A stretch of DNA of 64,000 bases. Source: Acetobacter oryzoeni. Lineage in GTDB: Bacteria; Pseudomonadota; Alphaproteobacteria; Acetobacterales; Acetobacteraceae. Location: assembly GCF_004014775.2 (NCBI RefSeq), contig NZ_CP042808.1, positions 248,001 to 312,000 of the forward strand, in the 5' to 3' direction. Position numbers and translations under genes: made by a program. This document shows, piece after piece, positions 53,127 through 63,295 of this stretch (position 1 is the stretch's first letter; each line of letters opens with the position of its first letter). The notes beneath the pieces are model-generated. The model was not told the DNA's origin. It saw nothing but the letters and a program-made list of their open reading frames with translations, and made no database searches.

Positions 53127-55031
53127 ATGAGTAAAGTTATTGGTATCGACCTTGGTACGACCAACTCCTGCGTTGCAGTGCGTGAAGGTAACGAAACTAA
53201 GGTTATCGAAAACAGCGAAGGCGCACGCACCACCCCGTCTATGGTGGCTTTCACCGAAAGTGGTGAAATGCTGGTGGGTCAGGCTGCAAAGCGTCAGGCA
53301 GTTACCAATCCGGCCAACACTTTCTACGCTGTTAAGCGTCTGATCGGTCGTCGTTTTGATGATCCGACAGTCCAGAAAGACAAGGAAATGGTGCCCTACG
53401 CCATCGTTCAGGGTGACAATGGCGACGCATGGGTTGAGGCGCGCGGCAAAAAATATGCCCCCTCACAGATTTCCGCCTTCGTTCTGGGCAAGATGAAGGA
53501 AACGGCTGAATCCTATCTGGGTGAAAAAGTTTCTCAGGCGGTTATCACCGTTCCGGCTTACTTTAACGATGCCCAGCGTCAGGCAACCAAGGATGCAGGT
53601 AAGATTGCCGGCCTTGAAGTGCTGCGTATCATCAACGAACCCACAGCAGCTGCTCTGGCTTACGGGCTGGAAAAGAAAAGCGGCGGCACCGTGGCTGTGT
53701 ATGACCTTGGTGGTGGCACGTTTGACGTTTCCGTCCTGGAAATTTCCGATGGCGTGATCGAAGTGAAATCCACTAACGGTGATACGTTCCTGGGTGGTGA
53801 AGACTTTGATAACCGTATCATCGGTTACTTGGCAGACGAGTTCAAACGCGAACAGGGTATTGATCTGCGGTCTGATAAGCTGGCTCTGCAGCGTCTGAAA
53901 GAAGCAGCAGAAAAAGCCAAGATCGAACTGTCTTCCTCCAAGGAAACAGAAATCAACCTGCCGTTCATCACGGCCGATGCATCTGGCCCGAAACACCTTG
54001 TTCTGAAGCTGACCCGCGCCAAGCTGGAAAGCCTTGTGGACGATCTGGTGCAGCGTACGCTGGAACCCTGTAAGGCAGCGCTGAAGGATGCTGGCCTGTC
54101 TGCTTCTCAGATTGACGAAGTCATTCTGGTTGGCGGTATGACCCGTATGCCCAAGGTTATCGAAACGGTTAAAGGCTTCTTTGGCAAAGACCCAGCCCGT
54201 AACGTGAACCCCGATGAAGTTGTGGCCATTGGTGCTGCTATTCAGGGTGCCGTTCTGAAGGGTGATGTTAAAGACGTTCTGCTGCTGGACGTAACTCCGC
54301 TTTCTCTGGGTATTGAAACGCTGGGTGGTGTGTTCACCCGTCTGATCGACCGCAACACAACCATCCCGACCAAGAAGAGCCAGGTGTTCTCCACAGCGGA
54401 AGATAACCAGAGCGCTGTGACCATTAAGGTCTATCAGGGCGAACGCGAAATGGCAGCTGATAACAAGCTGCTGGGTAACTTCGACCTGACCGGTATTCCT
54501 GCAGCTCCGCGTGGCGTGCCGCAGATTGAAGTGACCTTCGATATCGATGCCAACGGCATTGTGTCCGTGTCCGCTAAGGACAAGGCAACCGGTAAGGAAC
54601 AGCAGATCAAGATCCAGGCTTCTGGTGGTCTGTCCGATACCGATATCGACAAGATGGTGAAGGACGCTGAAGCTAACGCTGAAGCCGACAAAGCCAAGCG
54701 TGAGCAGGTAGAACTGCGCAACAATGCCGAAGCTCTGGTGCATCAGACTGAAAAGTCTCTGACTGAAGCTGGTGACAAGGTTCCGGCTGCTGAAAAGAGC
54801 GAAGCAGAAAGCGCCATTGCCGCTGTTAAGGCCGCTATGGAAGGCACAGATGCAGAAGCTCTGAAAAGCGCAACCGAACGCCTGACACAGGCAGCCATGA
54901 AGGTGGGTGAAGCCGCTTACAAGGCTGGTCAGGCTGGTGAAGCTGCTCCGGAAGCAGAAGCTGCAAAGCCGGACGAAAAAGAAATCGTTGACGCTGACTT
55001 TGAAGACGTGAACGACAGCAAGAAGTCCTGA
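53127..55031 (+). CDS. dnaK: Molecular chaperone DnaK (Hsp70)
   Basis: A 634-residue Hsp70. The ATPase domain has '[14 protein letters not shown]', '[13 protein letters not shown]' and '[12 protein letters not shown]'; the substrate domain starts near '[14 protein letters not shown]'. The C terminus is acidic ('DADFEDVND'). It folds and protects proteins with DnaJ and GrpE. GGGAAT precedes the ATG, and a strong terminator follows, so transcription into dnaJ is limited. Confidence 0.98.
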   Translation: MSKVIGIDLGTTNSCVAVREGNETKVIENSEGARTTPSMVAFTESGEMLVGQAAKRQAVTNPANTFYAVKRLIGRRFDDPTVQKDKEMVPYAIVQGDNGDAWVEARGKKYAPSQISAFVLGKMKETAESYLGEKVSQAVITVPAYFNDAQRQATKDAGKIAGLEVLRIINEPTAAALAYGLEKKSGGTVAVYDLGGGTFDVSVLEISDGVIEVKSTNGDTFLGGEDFDNRIIGYLADEFKREQGIDLRSDKLALQRLKEAAEKAKIELSSSKETEINLPFITADASGPKHLVLKLTRAKLESLVDDLVQRTLEPCKAALKDAGLSASQIDEVILVGGMTRMPKVIETVKGFFGKDPARNVNPDEVVAIGAAIQGAVLKGDVKDVLLLDVTPLSLGIETLGGVFTRLIDRNTTIPTKKSQVFSTAEDNQSAVTIKVYQGEREMAADNKLLGNFDLTGIPAAPRGVPQIEVTFDIDANGIVSVSAKDKATGKEQQIKIQASGGLSDTDIDKMVKDAEANAEADKAKREQVELRNNAEALVHQTEKSLTEAGDKVPAAEKSEAESAIAAVKAAMEGTDAEALKSATERLTQAAMKVGEAAYKAGQAGEAAPEAEAAKPDEKEIVDADFEDVNDSKKS

Positions 55032-55046
55032 TCGGACGCTATGCAC

Positions 55047-55084
55047 AAGGGTGACTATGTGACAAACATAGTCACCCTTTACTT
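55047..55084 (+). terminator. Strong terminator after dnaK
   Basis: A 14-bp perfect stem (55047-55060 with 55066-55079) and a 5-base loop followed by TTT. A second weaker hairpin (about 55093-55128) ends in TTTTT. Confidence 0.88.
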
Positions 55085-55186
55085 TATTTCTGGCGTCCGC
55101 GCTTCATTGTAAGGCGGGCGCTTTTTGTTGTTTCGGACAAATGCTGTGCTCATGCTTTAGAGGCAGCCCCCGACAAGAGGACTTCC

Positions 55187-56329
55187 ATGGCCACTCAGCT
55201 CGATTACTACGCAATTCTTGAGGTTTCCCGAACAGCCACGGCTGATGAAATCAAGAAATCCTATCGCAAGCTGGCCATGAAGTATCATCCCGATCGGAAC
55301 CCGGGGGATGATGCAGCAGAAGCCAAGTTCAAAGAAATCAACCAAGCCTACGATATCCTGAAGGACGAACAAAAACGCGCTGCGTATGACCAGTACGGCC
55401 ATGCCGCGTTTGAAGGCGGTGGCCCTGGCCCCGGCGGGTTTGACTTTGGCGGTGGCTTTGGTGGCGGTGGTCTGGGCGATATTTTCGAACAGATGTTTGG
55501 TGACATGATGGGCGGTCGCCGTGGTGGCCGTGCACGCACTGGCAACGATATCCAGACCCATGTTGAAATCACGCTGGAAGAAGCTTTTACCGGCGTGAAG
55601 AAAGATGTGCGGGTCATTACCCGCGTGGCGTGCGAATCCTGTCACGGCACAGGTTCTAACGATGGCGCATCGGGCGTTGAAGTCTGCCCAAGCTGCCACG
55701 GTGCAGGCAAGGTGCGGGCGCAGCAGGGCTTTTTTGTTGTGGAACGCCCATGCCCAACCTGCCATGGCGCAGGCAAGGTGGTGAAAAACCCCTGCAAGGT
55801 TTGCCACGGCGAAGGCACAGTGGAAAAGGAACGCACGGTTGAAGTGCAGATTCCTGCCGGTGTGGAAGACGGCACGCGCATCCGTCTTTCTGGTGAAGGG
55901 GAAGCCGGAGGCAACGGTGTGCCGCCGGGTGATCTGTATATCCACGTTTCCGTTGCAGAACATGGCATTTTCCAGCGTGATGGTGCCAACATTTATTGCC
56001 GCGTGCCGTTGCGCATGGCGCAGGCTGCTTTGGGCACAGAAATTGAAGTGCCTGTTATTGATGGCTCCCGCACCAAGGTAAAAATTCCGGCCGGCACACA
56101 AACCGGTGCACATTTCCGCCTGCGCGGTAAAGGCTTCTCGGTTCTGCGCTCTACGGCCCGCGGCGATATGTACATTCAGGTTACGGTGGAAACGCCGCAA
56201 AACCTCAGCAAGCGCCAGCGTGAACTGTTGGAAGAATTTGAAAAAGAAGCCGGTGAGGATGTGAAGCAGAGCCCCGAACATACGGGCTTCTTCCGCCGCG
56301 TGCGGGACTTTTTTGAAGGGAAGGAATAA
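55187..56329 (+). CDS. dnaJ: Chaperone protein DnaJ
   Basis: A 380-residue type I Hsp40. The J domain (~5-70) has the HPD motif in '[10 protein letters not shown]'. A Gly/Phe-rich linker follows. Four CxxCxGxG zinc repeats are present ([32 protein letters not shown]), then the C-terminal substrate domain. It stimulates the DnaK ATPase. It is followed by dapB after only six bases. Confidence 0.97.
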   Translation: MATQLDYYAILEVSRTATADEIKKSYRKLAMKYHPDRNPGDDAAEAKFKEINQAYDILKDEQKRAAYDQYGHAAFEGGGPGPGGFDFGGGFGGGGLGDIFEQMFGDMMGGRRGGRARTGNDIQTHVEITLEEAFTGVKKDVRVITRVACESCHGTGSNDGASGVEVCPSCHGAGKVRAQQGFFVVERPCPTCHGAGKVVKNPCKVCHGEGTVEKERTVEVQIPAGVEDGTRIRLSGEGEAGGNGVPPGDLYIHVSVAEHGIFQRDGANIYCRVPLRMAQAALGTEIEVPVIDGSRTKVKIPAGTQTGAHFRLRGKGFSVLRSTARGDMYIQVTVETPQNLSKRQRELLEEFEKEAGEDVKQSPEHTGFFRRVRDFFEGKE

Positions 56330-56335
56330 GTGCTC

Positions 56336-57115
56336 ATGCGTATCGGTATTGCAGGCATAACGGGGCGCGTGGGCCGTTTGTTGGTGGAAGAAGTGCAGGC
56401 TGCAGGGGCAACCCTTTCTGGTGGCACAACACGTAAGCCAGAAGCCGCCAGTGGTCTGCCCCAAGGTGTGCCGCTGTTTAAGGATATGGCCGAATTAGCT
56501 GCCAACAGCGATGTGGTGATTGATTTCACCCACGCTGATACGGTTATCCCGAATGCACAGGCATTGGCCGCAGCAGGCACGGCATGGGTGCTGGGTACAA
56601 CTGGCCTTTCAGCAGAGCAGCAGTCAGCCGTAAACAAAGCAGCAGAAAAAATTGCTGTGGTGCATGCTGCCAATTACTCCCCCGGCGTTACATTGGTGCA
56701 GCGTTTGGCGCAGATGATGGCACGTGTGCTGCCAGCAGACTCCTACGATGCTGAAATTGTGGAAATGCACCACCGGCAGAAAGTGGATGCGCCATCTGGC
56801 ACGGCCTTGGCTATTGGTGAGGCCGTGGCGCAGGGGCGTGGTGTAAAGCTGGCAGACGTGCGTGAAAGTGGGCGTGATGGCCATACTGGCCCCCGCAAGG
56901 AAGGGGCTATTGGCTTTGCAGCTTTGCGCGGTGGGCAGATTGTGGGCGAACATGAAGTATTGTTCACATCAGCGGATGAGCAGATTGTTCTGGGGCACCG
57001 CGCCTTTGATCGGCGCATTTTTGCCACTGGTGCGGTGCGTGCCGCAAAGTGGGTAAAAGGGCACAAACCCGGCCTTTACAGCATGGAAGACGTGCTGGGC
57101 CTGCCCCCACTATAA
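56336..57115 (+). CDS. dapB: 4-hydroxy-tetrahydrodipicolinate reductase
   Basis: A 259-residue enzyme of lysine and diaminopimelate synthesis. The N-terminal nucleotide loop is 'MRIGIAGITGRVGRLL', and the catalytic motif is 'IVEMHHRQKVDAPSGTA'. It reduces the DapA product with NAD(P)H. AAGGAA precedes the ATG at 56336; a GTG at 56330 is in frame. Its position directly after dnaJ is known from other alphaproteobacteria. Confidence 0.95.
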   Translation: MRIGIAGITGRVGRLLVEEVQAAGATLSGGTTRKPEAASGLPQGVPLFKDMAELAANSDVVIDFTHADTVIPNAQALAAAGTAWVLGTTGLSAEQQSAVNKAAEKIAVVHAANYSPGVTLVQRLAQMMARVLPADSYDAEIVEMHHRQKVDAPSGTALAIGEAVAQGRGVKLADVRESGRDGHTGPRKEGAIGFAALRGGQIVGEHEVLFTSADEQIVLGHRAFDRRIFATGAVRAAKWVKGHKPGLYSMEDVLGLPPL

Positions 57116-57127
57116 GGCCAGCTTAAA

Positions 57128-57148
57128 GGGGCGGGCAGCGTCCGCCCC
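57128..57148 (+). terminator. GC-rich hairpin after dapB
   Basis: GGGGCGG (57128-57134) pairs with CCGCCCC (57142-57148) across a 7-base loop, about 13 bases after the stop. There is no T-tract. Confidence 0.4.
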
Positions 57149-57204
57149 GCGTTGGGTGCAAGGCTGAAAACGGCGTTTCTTACTGGCCTGTTTGGCCAAT
57201 ACTC

Positions 57205-57233
57205 TTGACCGCTGCTTGCTATCCCTTCATACG
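57205..57233 (+). promoter_or_regulatory. Weak promoter candidate for metK
   Basis: TTGACC (57205-57210), a 17-bp spacer and CATACG (57228-57233). The -35 box is good, the -10 box poor. No SAM riboswitch motif was recognised in the 5' leader. Confidence 0.3.
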
Positions 57234-57304
57234 ACCTCGTCCCCCCTTTTTTAGGGCGGGCTTCTGTTTCCTTTTTCACAGTGCGTGGGGCAAACGGCAC
57301 CATC

Positions 57305-58492
57305 ATGCGTAAAGACGGCGATTTTCTGTTTACTTCGGAGTCTGTTTCCGAAGGCCATCCCGATAAAGTTGCTGACCGGATCAGCGATACCGTTCTGGAC
57401 GCTTATCTTGCGGCAGATCCGGAAGCCCGCGTTGCCTGTGAAACGCTGGTAACCACCAACCGCATCATTCTTGCGGGTGAAGTACGTGGCCCATCTTCCG
57501 TTACATCGGACAAGCTGATTGAACTGGCGCGCGAAGCTGTCAAAGATATCGGTTACGATCAGGAAGGTTTCTCCTGGCGCCGTGCGGAAGCTGCCAATTA
57601 CCTGCATGCGCAGTCTGCTGATATTGCAGTAGGCGTTGATAGCGCAGGTGAAAAAGACGAAGGCGCAGGCGATCAGGGGATCATGTTCGGGTATGCCTCG
57701 AACGAAACCGATACCCTTATGCCAGCTCCCATCTACTATGCGCACCGCATTCTGCATGAAATGCGTGATCTGCGCCGTGCGGGTGACCCGATTGTGGCAG
57801 GCCTGCAGCCGGATGCCAAAAGCCAGGTGACCCTGCGCTACGTCAATGGCCGCCCGGTTGGTGCAACCTCTGTGGTGATTTCCACCCAGCATGATGAAGG
57901 CATCAATCAGGAAGAACTGCGTGGCCGTCTGGGCCAGGTGGTTAAGAATGTGCTGCCAGAAGGTTGGGTGCCGCCGGAAAAAGAATTCTACGTCAACCCC
58001 ACGGGTGTGTTCGTAATTGGCGGCCCGGATGGTGACTGCGGGCTGACAGGCCGTAAGATTATTGTGGATACCTATGGTGGTGCAGCCCCGCATGGTGGTG
58101 GTGCATTCTCCGGTAAGGACCCCACGAAGGTGGACCGTTCCGCAGCTTATGCCTGCCGCTATCTGGCTAAAAACGTTGTGGCCGCTGGTCTGGCAGACCG
58201 TTGCACCATTCAGCTTTCCTACGCCATTGGCGTGTCTCATCCGCTGTCCGTCTATGTGGATCTGGATGAAACCGGTAAAGATGTAGATGAAAACCGTCTG
58301 GGTGACGTGCTGCGTGAAGTGATGGATCTTACCCCGCGTGGTATCCGTAAGCACCTGCGCCTGAATCGTCCGATTTATGCTGTGACATCTGCTTATGGTC
58401 ACTTTGGCCGCCAGCCAGATGCCAAGCTGGACACCTTTACGTGGGAACAGACCGATCTGGTTGATGCCCTGCGTAGCGCGCTGAACCGCTAA
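57305..58492 (+). CDS. metK: S-adenosylmethionine synthetase
   Basis: A 395-residue enzyme that makes SAM from methionine and ATP. The N-terminal '[20 protein letters not shown]' with the His of 'GHPDK', the central '[12 protein letters not shown]' and the C-terminal '[19 protein letters not shown]' are the three family signatures. The ATG at 57305 gives the normal start; eight more residues are open upstream. trmB follows after 18 bases. Confidence 0.97.
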   Translation: MRKDGDFLFTSESVSEGHPDKVADRISDTVLDAYLAADPEARVACETLVTTNRIILAGEVRGPSSVTSDKLIELAREAVKDIGYDQEGFSWRRAEAANYLHAQSADIAVGVDSAGEKDEGAGDQGIMFGYASNETDTLMPAPIYYAHRILHEMRDLRRAGDPIVAGLQPDAKSQVTLRYVNGRPVGATSVVISTQHDEGINQEELRGRLGQVVKNVLPEGWVPPEKEFYVNPTGVFVIGGPDGDCGLTGRKIIVDTYGGAAPHGGGAFSGKDPTKVDRSAAYACRYLAKNVVAAGLADRCTIQLSYAIGVSHPLSVYVDLDETGKDVDENRLGDVLREVMDLTPRGIRKHLRLNRPIYAVTSAYGHFGRQPDAKLDTFTWEQTDLVDALRSALNR

Positions 58493-58510
58493 GTTTAGGG
58501 CGTTTTGTTC

Positions 58511-59248
58511 ATGGCGGAGGCTAAAGGTTCGGCTGAAAATGGTCAGCCTGTGGTAGCAGATGTTAAACCCCCGCCGGAGCGGCTGTACGGCCGCCAGCGC
58601 GGGCATCCGTTGCGCCCCCGTCAGGAACGGCTGCTGGATGAAACCCTGCCGCGTATGCGCTTTCCGCTAGAGCGCGCGGCAGATCCGGCTTCTGTTTTTG
58701 GCCATAAGCCAGAACAGATCTGGTTTGAGGTTGGCTTTGGTGGTGGTGAGCACGTGCTTGCCCAAACCAATGCACACCCCGAAGTGGGGTATATTGCCTC
58801 CGAAGTTTTCCATAATGGTTTGTGCTCCCTGTTAAGCCGCCTTGTGCCGGTGGGGGAAGAAGCAACGGCTCCCGTGCCAGAAATGCTGCGGCTGTGGGAT
58901 GATGACGCCCGGCAAGTGCTGAATGTGCTGCCCGATGCGTGTCTGGACAGGTTGTTCCTGATGTTTCCAGATCCGTGGCCCAAGGCACGCCATGCCAAGC
59001 GGCGCTTTGTGCATCCGCAAAATGTGGCGTTGGCCGCCCGTGTGCTTAAGCCCGGTGCCGTGTGGCGCGTTGCTAGTGATGATCCTACCTATCAGGCATG
59101 GGTGCAGGAAGTTATGGCAGCTCAGGATTACTTTGAAGCGCCAAAACCCGTTTTAACCCGGCCGGAAGGCTGGTTCCCCACGCGGTATGAGGCCAAGGCC
59201 ATTGCTGCTGGCCGCCAGCCTATGTACTGGACATTTACCCGCCGCTAA
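58511..59248 (+). CDS. trmB: tRNA (guanine-N7)-methyltransferase TrmB
   Basis: A 245-residue SAM-dependent methyltransferase that modifies G46 of tRNA. It has the SAM motif 'WFEVGFGGGEH', the 'DRLFLMFPDPWPKARHAKRR' segment and the 'PTRYEAKA' C terminus. The N-terminal 60 residues are a basic extension. It lies directly downstream of metK, so the SAM source and a SAM user share a transcript. Its stop codon lies inside a terminator stem. Confidence 0.93.
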   Translation: MAEAKGSAENGQPVVADVKPPPERLYGRQRGHPLRPRQERLLDETLPRMRFPLERAADPASVFGHKPEQIWFEVGFGGGEHVLAQTNAHPEVGYIASEVFHNGLCSLLSRLVPVGEEATAPVPEMLRLWDDDARQVLNVLPDACLDRLFLMFPDPWPKARHAKRRFVHPQNVALAARVLKPGAVWRVASDDPTYQAWVQEVMAAQDYFEAPKPVLTRPEGWFPTRYEAKAIAAGRQPMYWTFTRR

Positions 59249-59259
59249 GGCGGGTTTTG
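59237..59259 (+). terminator. Terminator overlapping the trmB stop codon
   Basis: ACCCGCC (59237-59243) pairs with GGCGGGT (59249-59255), loop GCTAA containing the TAA stop, followed by TTTT. Confidence 0.7.
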
Positions 59260-59346
59260 TCGTTTTTTACCCCTCGGCTGATGGTCTGCATGTGACATGT
59301 TGGGTCATCAGCCCGCATTACGTTTTTGCCATGCGAAAGGTCCGCC

Positions 59347-60924
59347 ATGAGCCAGACGACGCTGCCTATCCGTCGTGCCCTTGTTTCTGTTTCCGATAAA
59401 ACAGGTCTGCTTGATCTTGCCCGCGCTCTTGCGGCGCAGGGGGCAGAAATTCTTTCTACCGGGGGGTCTGCCAAGGCGCTGCGCGATGCAGGCATCCCTG
59501 TTACGGAAGTTTCGGATTACACGGGCTTTCCCGAAATTCTGGATGGCCGGGTAAAAACACTGGTGCCCAAAATCCATGGTGGCATTCTGGGCCGGCGTGA
59601 TCTTCCTGCGCACGTGGCCCAGATGGAAGAACACGGCATTGGCCCGATCGATCTGGTGGCTGTCAATCTGTATCCGTTTGAAAAAACGGTTGCTTCTGGC
59701 GCAGATGCAGACACCTGCATTGAAAACATTGATATCGGTGGCCCTGCACTTATTCGCGCAGCCGCCAAAAACCATGCCCATGTGGTGGTGCTGACAGATC
59801 CGGCCCAGTATGAAGGGCTGATTGATGCGTTGGGTGATGGCGGTACCACGTTGGAAATGCGCCGTGCCTATGCTGGTGCTGCGTATGCCCGTACTGCTGC
59901 GTATGATGCCGCCATTGCTGCATGGTTTGCCAAGCAGGCTCAGCAGCCTTTCCCCGAACGCTTCATTATGGCTGGCCAGCGTGCGGAAATTCTGCGTTAC
60001 GGTGAAAACCCGCACCAGAAGGCCGCTTTCTATCGTGATGGCACAGTGCGCCCCGGCGTGGCTACGGCACAGCAGGTGCAGGGTAAGTCTCTCTCTTATA
60101 ACAACATCAATGATACCGATGCTGCGTTTGAGGCTGTTGCCGAATTTGATAGCCCGGCCGTTGTGATTGTAAAACATGCCAACCCTTGTGGCGTGGCTGT
60201 TGCACCTTCACTGACAGCCGCGTGGGATCAGGCTCTGCGGTGCGATCCGGTTTCTGCCTTTGGGGGCATTGTGGCCCTAAACCGCACGCTGGATGCGGCT
60301 ACGGCAGAAAAGATTTCCACTATCTTTACGGAAGTGATTGTGGCTCCAGATGCGGAAGAAGATGCCAAGGCGCTTCTGTCTCGCAAAAAGAACCTGCGTC
60401 TGCTGCTAACCGGTGGCCTGCCTAACCCTGCGGCAGAAGGCATTGTGGTGCGTTCTGTAGCCGGTGGTTTTTTGGCGCAAACGCGTGATAACGGCCAGAT
60501 CAGCCGTGAAGGCCTGAAGGTGGTGACAAAGCGCGCCCCTACGGAACAGGAAATGCAGGATCTGATCTTTGCATTCCGCGTGGCCAAGCACGTTAAGTCT
60601 AACGCTATTGTGTACGCCAAGGATGGCGCCACAGTGGGCATTGGCGCTGGCCAGATGAGCCGTGTGGATTCTGCGCGTATTGCGGCTTCCAAAAGTGGTG
60701 AGGCCGCAAAGGCTGCCGGGCAGGATACGCCGCTTACGCAGGGTTCTGTTGCTGCGTCTGATGCGTTCTTCCCGTTTGCAGATGGTCTGGAAACCATTGT
60801 TGCCGCTGGGGCCACTGCGGTTATTCAGCCGGGTGGTTCCATCCGTGATAACGAGGTGATTGCCGCAGCAGATGCCGCCGGTATTGCCATGGTGTTTACT
60901 GGTATGCGCCATTTCCGCCACTGA
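59347..60924 (+). CDS. purH: Bifunctional AICAR formyltransferase/IMP cyclohydrolase
   Basis: A 525-residue enzyme catalysing the last two steps of IMP synthesis. The N-terminal MGS/cyclohydrolase domain has '[18 protein letters not shown]' and '[20 protein letters not shown]' (first part); the formyltransferase domain has '[14 protein letters not shown]', '[10 protein letters not shown]' and '[10 protein letters not shown]'. The start at 59347 has AAAGG six bases upstream. A short hairpin (60932-60949) follows the stop. Confidence 0.97.
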   Translation: MSQTTLPIRRALVSVSDKTGLLDLARALAAQGAEILSTGGSAKALRDAGIPVTEVSDYTGFPEILDGRVKTLVPKIHGGILGRRDLPAHVAQMEEHGIGPIDLVAVNLYPFEKTVASGADADTCIENIDIGGPALIRAAAKNHAHVVVLTDPAQYEGLIDALGDGGTTLEMRRAYAGAAYARTAAYDAAIAAWFAKQAQQPFPERFIMAGQRAEILRYGENPHQKAAFYRDGTVRPGVATAQQVQGKSLSYNNINDTDAAFEAVAEFDSPAVVIVKHANPCGVAVAPSLTAAWDQALRCDPVSAFGGIVALNRTLDAATAEKISTIFTEVIVAPDAEEDAKALLSRKKNLRLLLTGGLPNPAAEGIVVRSVAGGFLAQTRDNGQISREGLKVVTKRAPTEQEMQDLIFAFRVAKHVKSNAIVYAKDGATVGIGAGQMSRVDSARIAASKSGEAAKAAGQDTPLTQGSVAASDAFFPFADGLETIVAAGATAVIQPGGSIRDNEVIAAADAAGIAMVFTGMRHFRH

Positions 60925-61045
60925 CACGCTTTTCCCGCTCTTGCGGGAATGACAGTTCGTGGCAAAGAATAGGGCCACGAATCTCACGCAATGCTGTCCC
61001 CCGTGCACATATGGGCGGGGGCGGCGTTTCATAATCGGTTGGGCT

Positions 61046-61804
61046 ATGCGCTATCTGCTTTCTTTGTCTGCTGCATTATTGGTGTCTTCCGTGGCTGTAG
61101 CCGCGCCAGCACATAAAACGCCTGCCTCCAAGGCAGAGTCCTTTTCTGCTCGGCAGACACACACAGAAAAGCAGGCAGATGGTGTATATGATCTTTCTGG
61201 CTTGCCTTCCTTTAGCGGTAAGGTCGCGCAGTTTCTGCCATCCCCTCATGGGGGTGTGTTTGGGCTGGTGCTGGAAGATGGCACGCAGGTTTTTGTTTCC
61301 CCAGAACAAACGCATGCATTGGCTGGGCTGGTTAAACCGGGGGATATTATTTCTATCCGCGGGTTAAAAGGCCGCACATTGCCTATTATTCGGGCGTTTG
61401 GAATTACCAGCCCGCGTGGCCGTGGCATGCAGGACAATTTTATTGCCATGCCCGTGCACTCTACTGAAATGATTGCTGGCCCGGATTTGGTGCTGCATGG
61501 CGAAATCTGGCAGCAGCTTTACAATGCCAATGGGGAACTTTCCGGTGTGATTTTGAAAGATCACTCCGTTATCTGCATTACCCCGCGTGAAGCTGCGCGT
61601 GTGGCTAATCTGCTTACACCGGGCCAAATGCTCTATGCTGTTGGCACAGGCAGTAGTGGTGAGCTTGGCACGGCCATTGATGCACGAGAAATTGGTACAT
61701 CAGCCGAAAAAATGGTGGGTATTGCTGTGGGTGATGCGCCGCCACCCGGCCCACCTGCTGGCAGCCCGGCTTATGATATTATTCCCGGTGCAGAAGAACA
61801 CTAA
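61046..61804 (+). CDS. Exported protein of unknown function
   Basis: A 252-residue protein with a signal peptide (~1-21, ending AVAAP). Two similar halves are seen: 'FSGKVAQFLPSPHGGVFGLV' with 'QVFVSPEQTHALAGLVKPG' and, later, 'LHGEIWQQLYNANGELSGVI' with 'CITPREAARVANLLTPG'. Both look like duplicated small beta-domains that end in a P-G turn. I do not recognise the family. It may be periplasmic. It lies alone between purH and a small membrane gene. Confidence 0.7.
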   Translation: MRYLLSLSAALLVSSVAVAAPAHKTPASKAESFSARQTHTEKQADGVYDLSGLPSFSGKVAQFLPSPHGGVFGLVLEDGTQVFVSPEQTHALAGLVKPGDIISIRGLKGRTLPIIRAFGITSPRGRGMQDNFIAMPVHSTEMIAGPDLVLHGEIWQQLYNANGELSGVILKDHSVICITPREAARVANLLTPGQMLYAVGTGSSGELGTAIDAREIGTSAEKMVGIAVGDAPPPGPPAGSPAYDIIPGAEEH

Positions 61805-61934
61805 AGTCGCCCTATAGGCGTGCAGCGTAAGCGCAAAGTGGCAAGCAAACTGTTGCCGCTTTTGTGCGTTAGCCTTTCTACTACAGGTGACTAACAGTCA
61901 TACGTGTTGACGTGTGGCGGAAGGGAGAAAGTAG

Positions 61935-62105
61935 ATGGCTATTTTACGCTGGGTTCTGATTTTTCTAATTTTTGCCCTTCTGGCATCCATATTCGGGTTT
62001 TCTGGCGCGGCAGGCAACTTTACAGAAATAGCTAAAATTCTGCTGTTTGTGTTTGTGGTGCTGCTGGTAATCAGCCTCTTTTTTGGCCGTACACCCCGAA
62101 CCTGA
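61935..62105 (+). CDS. DUF1328 family small membrane protein
   Basis: A 56-residue protein (MAILRWVLIFLIFALLASIF...) with two hydrophobic helices and a central 'GFSGAAG' turn, typical of the DUF1328 (YtjA) family. AGGGAGAAAG precedes the ATG. Family members often respond to stress but have no known function. Confidence 0.85.
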   Translation: MAILRWVLIFLIFALLASIFGFSGAAGNFTEIAKILLFVFVVLLVISLFFGRTPRT

Positions 62106-62114
62106 TTTCAGCCT

Positions 62115-63074
62115 TTATTCAGATGTGTTGTGTGGTGTGCGGTGGGCTGCCGTGCACCACAGCACACCTGTTATCAGGCAGATAATGGCGCAAAACTCTA
62201 CAAGACTGGGCCAGCGATGCGCCCATACAAAGCTGTAAAGCAGGGCAAACAGCGTTTCAAAAATAATCATTTGCCCGGAAAGCGTGAGCGGCAGCAGGCG
62301 GGAGGCTCGGTTCCATAACCCGTTGGCCACCACAGAAGCCAAAAGCGCCGTAGCACTACACACGCCCCAAAAACGTGCCCAATCTAGCCAGGCATGGGGC
62401 GCAGCATGCAAAACAAAGGCAGGAATAACCAGCACAAGAGCAAGTGCGCCGGTAACAACGCCTGTTAGCAGAGACCAGTCATGGTCACTCACGGTAGAGG
62501 TTTTTAACAGCCAGCGCGTGTTTTCAACGGCATATAATGTCCATGATGCCAAAGCCCCTACAGCACAAAGCAATCCAATAACTTGGGTAGAAAAAGCCAC
62601 CGGGTGCGCCGGAGTGGCTGCTGCATGAGCTGTAAAACTGCGCGAGACAATAAGCAGAATACCAATAATACTAAGGCTCATGGGGGCAGCAATCTGTTTG
62701 ATACGGATGCTACTGCCCGCCCGTATGCCCATAATCAGCACAGCAATGGGTAAAAACCCAATAATAAGCGTGGTTACAGGGCCGCCTACGGTTGTAATGG
62801 CAGTGGAAAGCAGAATGTAATACAGAACATTGCCCAGAATAGATAAGCGGATAAGCGCAATCCACTCGGCTTTTCCCAGAATGTTTTTAAGAATATTCCA
62901 ACGGGGCAATAACAGGGCCAGAGAGATCAGACCATAAACAATGTAACGCCCGGCTGTCATTTGCAGAGATGTAAAATCATGCAGCAGCAGGGGAACAATA
63001 AATACAGTGCCCCATAACGCACCGCTTCCCATACCATTAAGCACACCAAGGGTGAGAGAGCGGGAAGATGTCAT
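62115..63074 (-). CDS. DMT superfamily (EamA-like) transporter
   Basis: A 319-residue protein with ten predicted helices in two EamA repeats ('GALWGTVFIVPLLL' ... and 'GALASWTLYAVENTRWLL'). Such proteins usually export small metabolites or amino acids; the substrate is unknown. It converges on the DUF1328 gene ending at 62105. Confidence 0.85.
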   Translation of the reverse strand: MTSSRSLTLGVLNGMGSGALWGTVFIVPLLLHDFTSLQMTAGRYIVYGLISLALLLPRWNILKNILGKAEWIALIRLSILGNVLYYILLSTAITTVGGPVTTLIIGFLPIAVLIMGIRAGSSIRIKQIAAPMSLSIIGILLIVSRSFTAHAAATPAHPVAFSTQVIGLLCAVGALASWTLYAVENTRWLLKTSTVSDHDWSLLTGVVTGALALVLVIPAFVLHAAPHAWLDWARFWGVCSATALLASVVANGLWNRASRLLPLTLSGQMIIFETLFALLYSFVWAHRWPSLVEFCAIICLITGVLWCTAAHRTPHNTSE

Positions 63075-63240
63075 TTTATTCTACCATGCAAAAAACCGGA
63101 AAAGGCCAATTCCAGCTTTGTTTTGCCGGAGAAAGGTTCATGCCTGTCTAAAAGAGTATTGGGGCAGACACTATGCTTTTTGCAGGTATCAGCTACACGC
63201 CTGCGTGCAACGCATTGTGTGGGGTTTTTGCGGGCAGATT

Positions 63241-63280
63241 TAACGTGGCTTGCTGCGTTTACAGGCAGCAAGCCACGTTA
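63241..63280. terminator. Perfect 16-bp inverted repeat
   Basis: TAACGTGGCTTGCTGC (63241-63256) and its exact complement (63265-63280) with an 8-base loop. It lies 15 bases after the glyS stop (63296, minus strand) and probably ends that transcript, although the following T-run is short. Confidence 0.6.
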
Positions 63281-63295
63281 AGATAATGTGGGTAA

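Noticed and set aside
53463..55046. Long reverse-strand open frame opposite dnaK
   Set aside because: It is a mirror of dnaK codon bias; the predicted protein has no recognisable domain and no ribosome-binding site.
55157..56464. 435-residue reverse frame opposite dnaJ
   Set aside because: Repetitive Ala/Cys composition mirrors the dnaJ Gly and zinc repeats.
57116..57304. SAM riboswitch before metK
   Set aside because: I could not match the leader to any SAM riboswitch pattern I know.
57251..58606. 451-residue reverse frame opposite metK
   Set aside because: Antisense shadow of metK; no domain.
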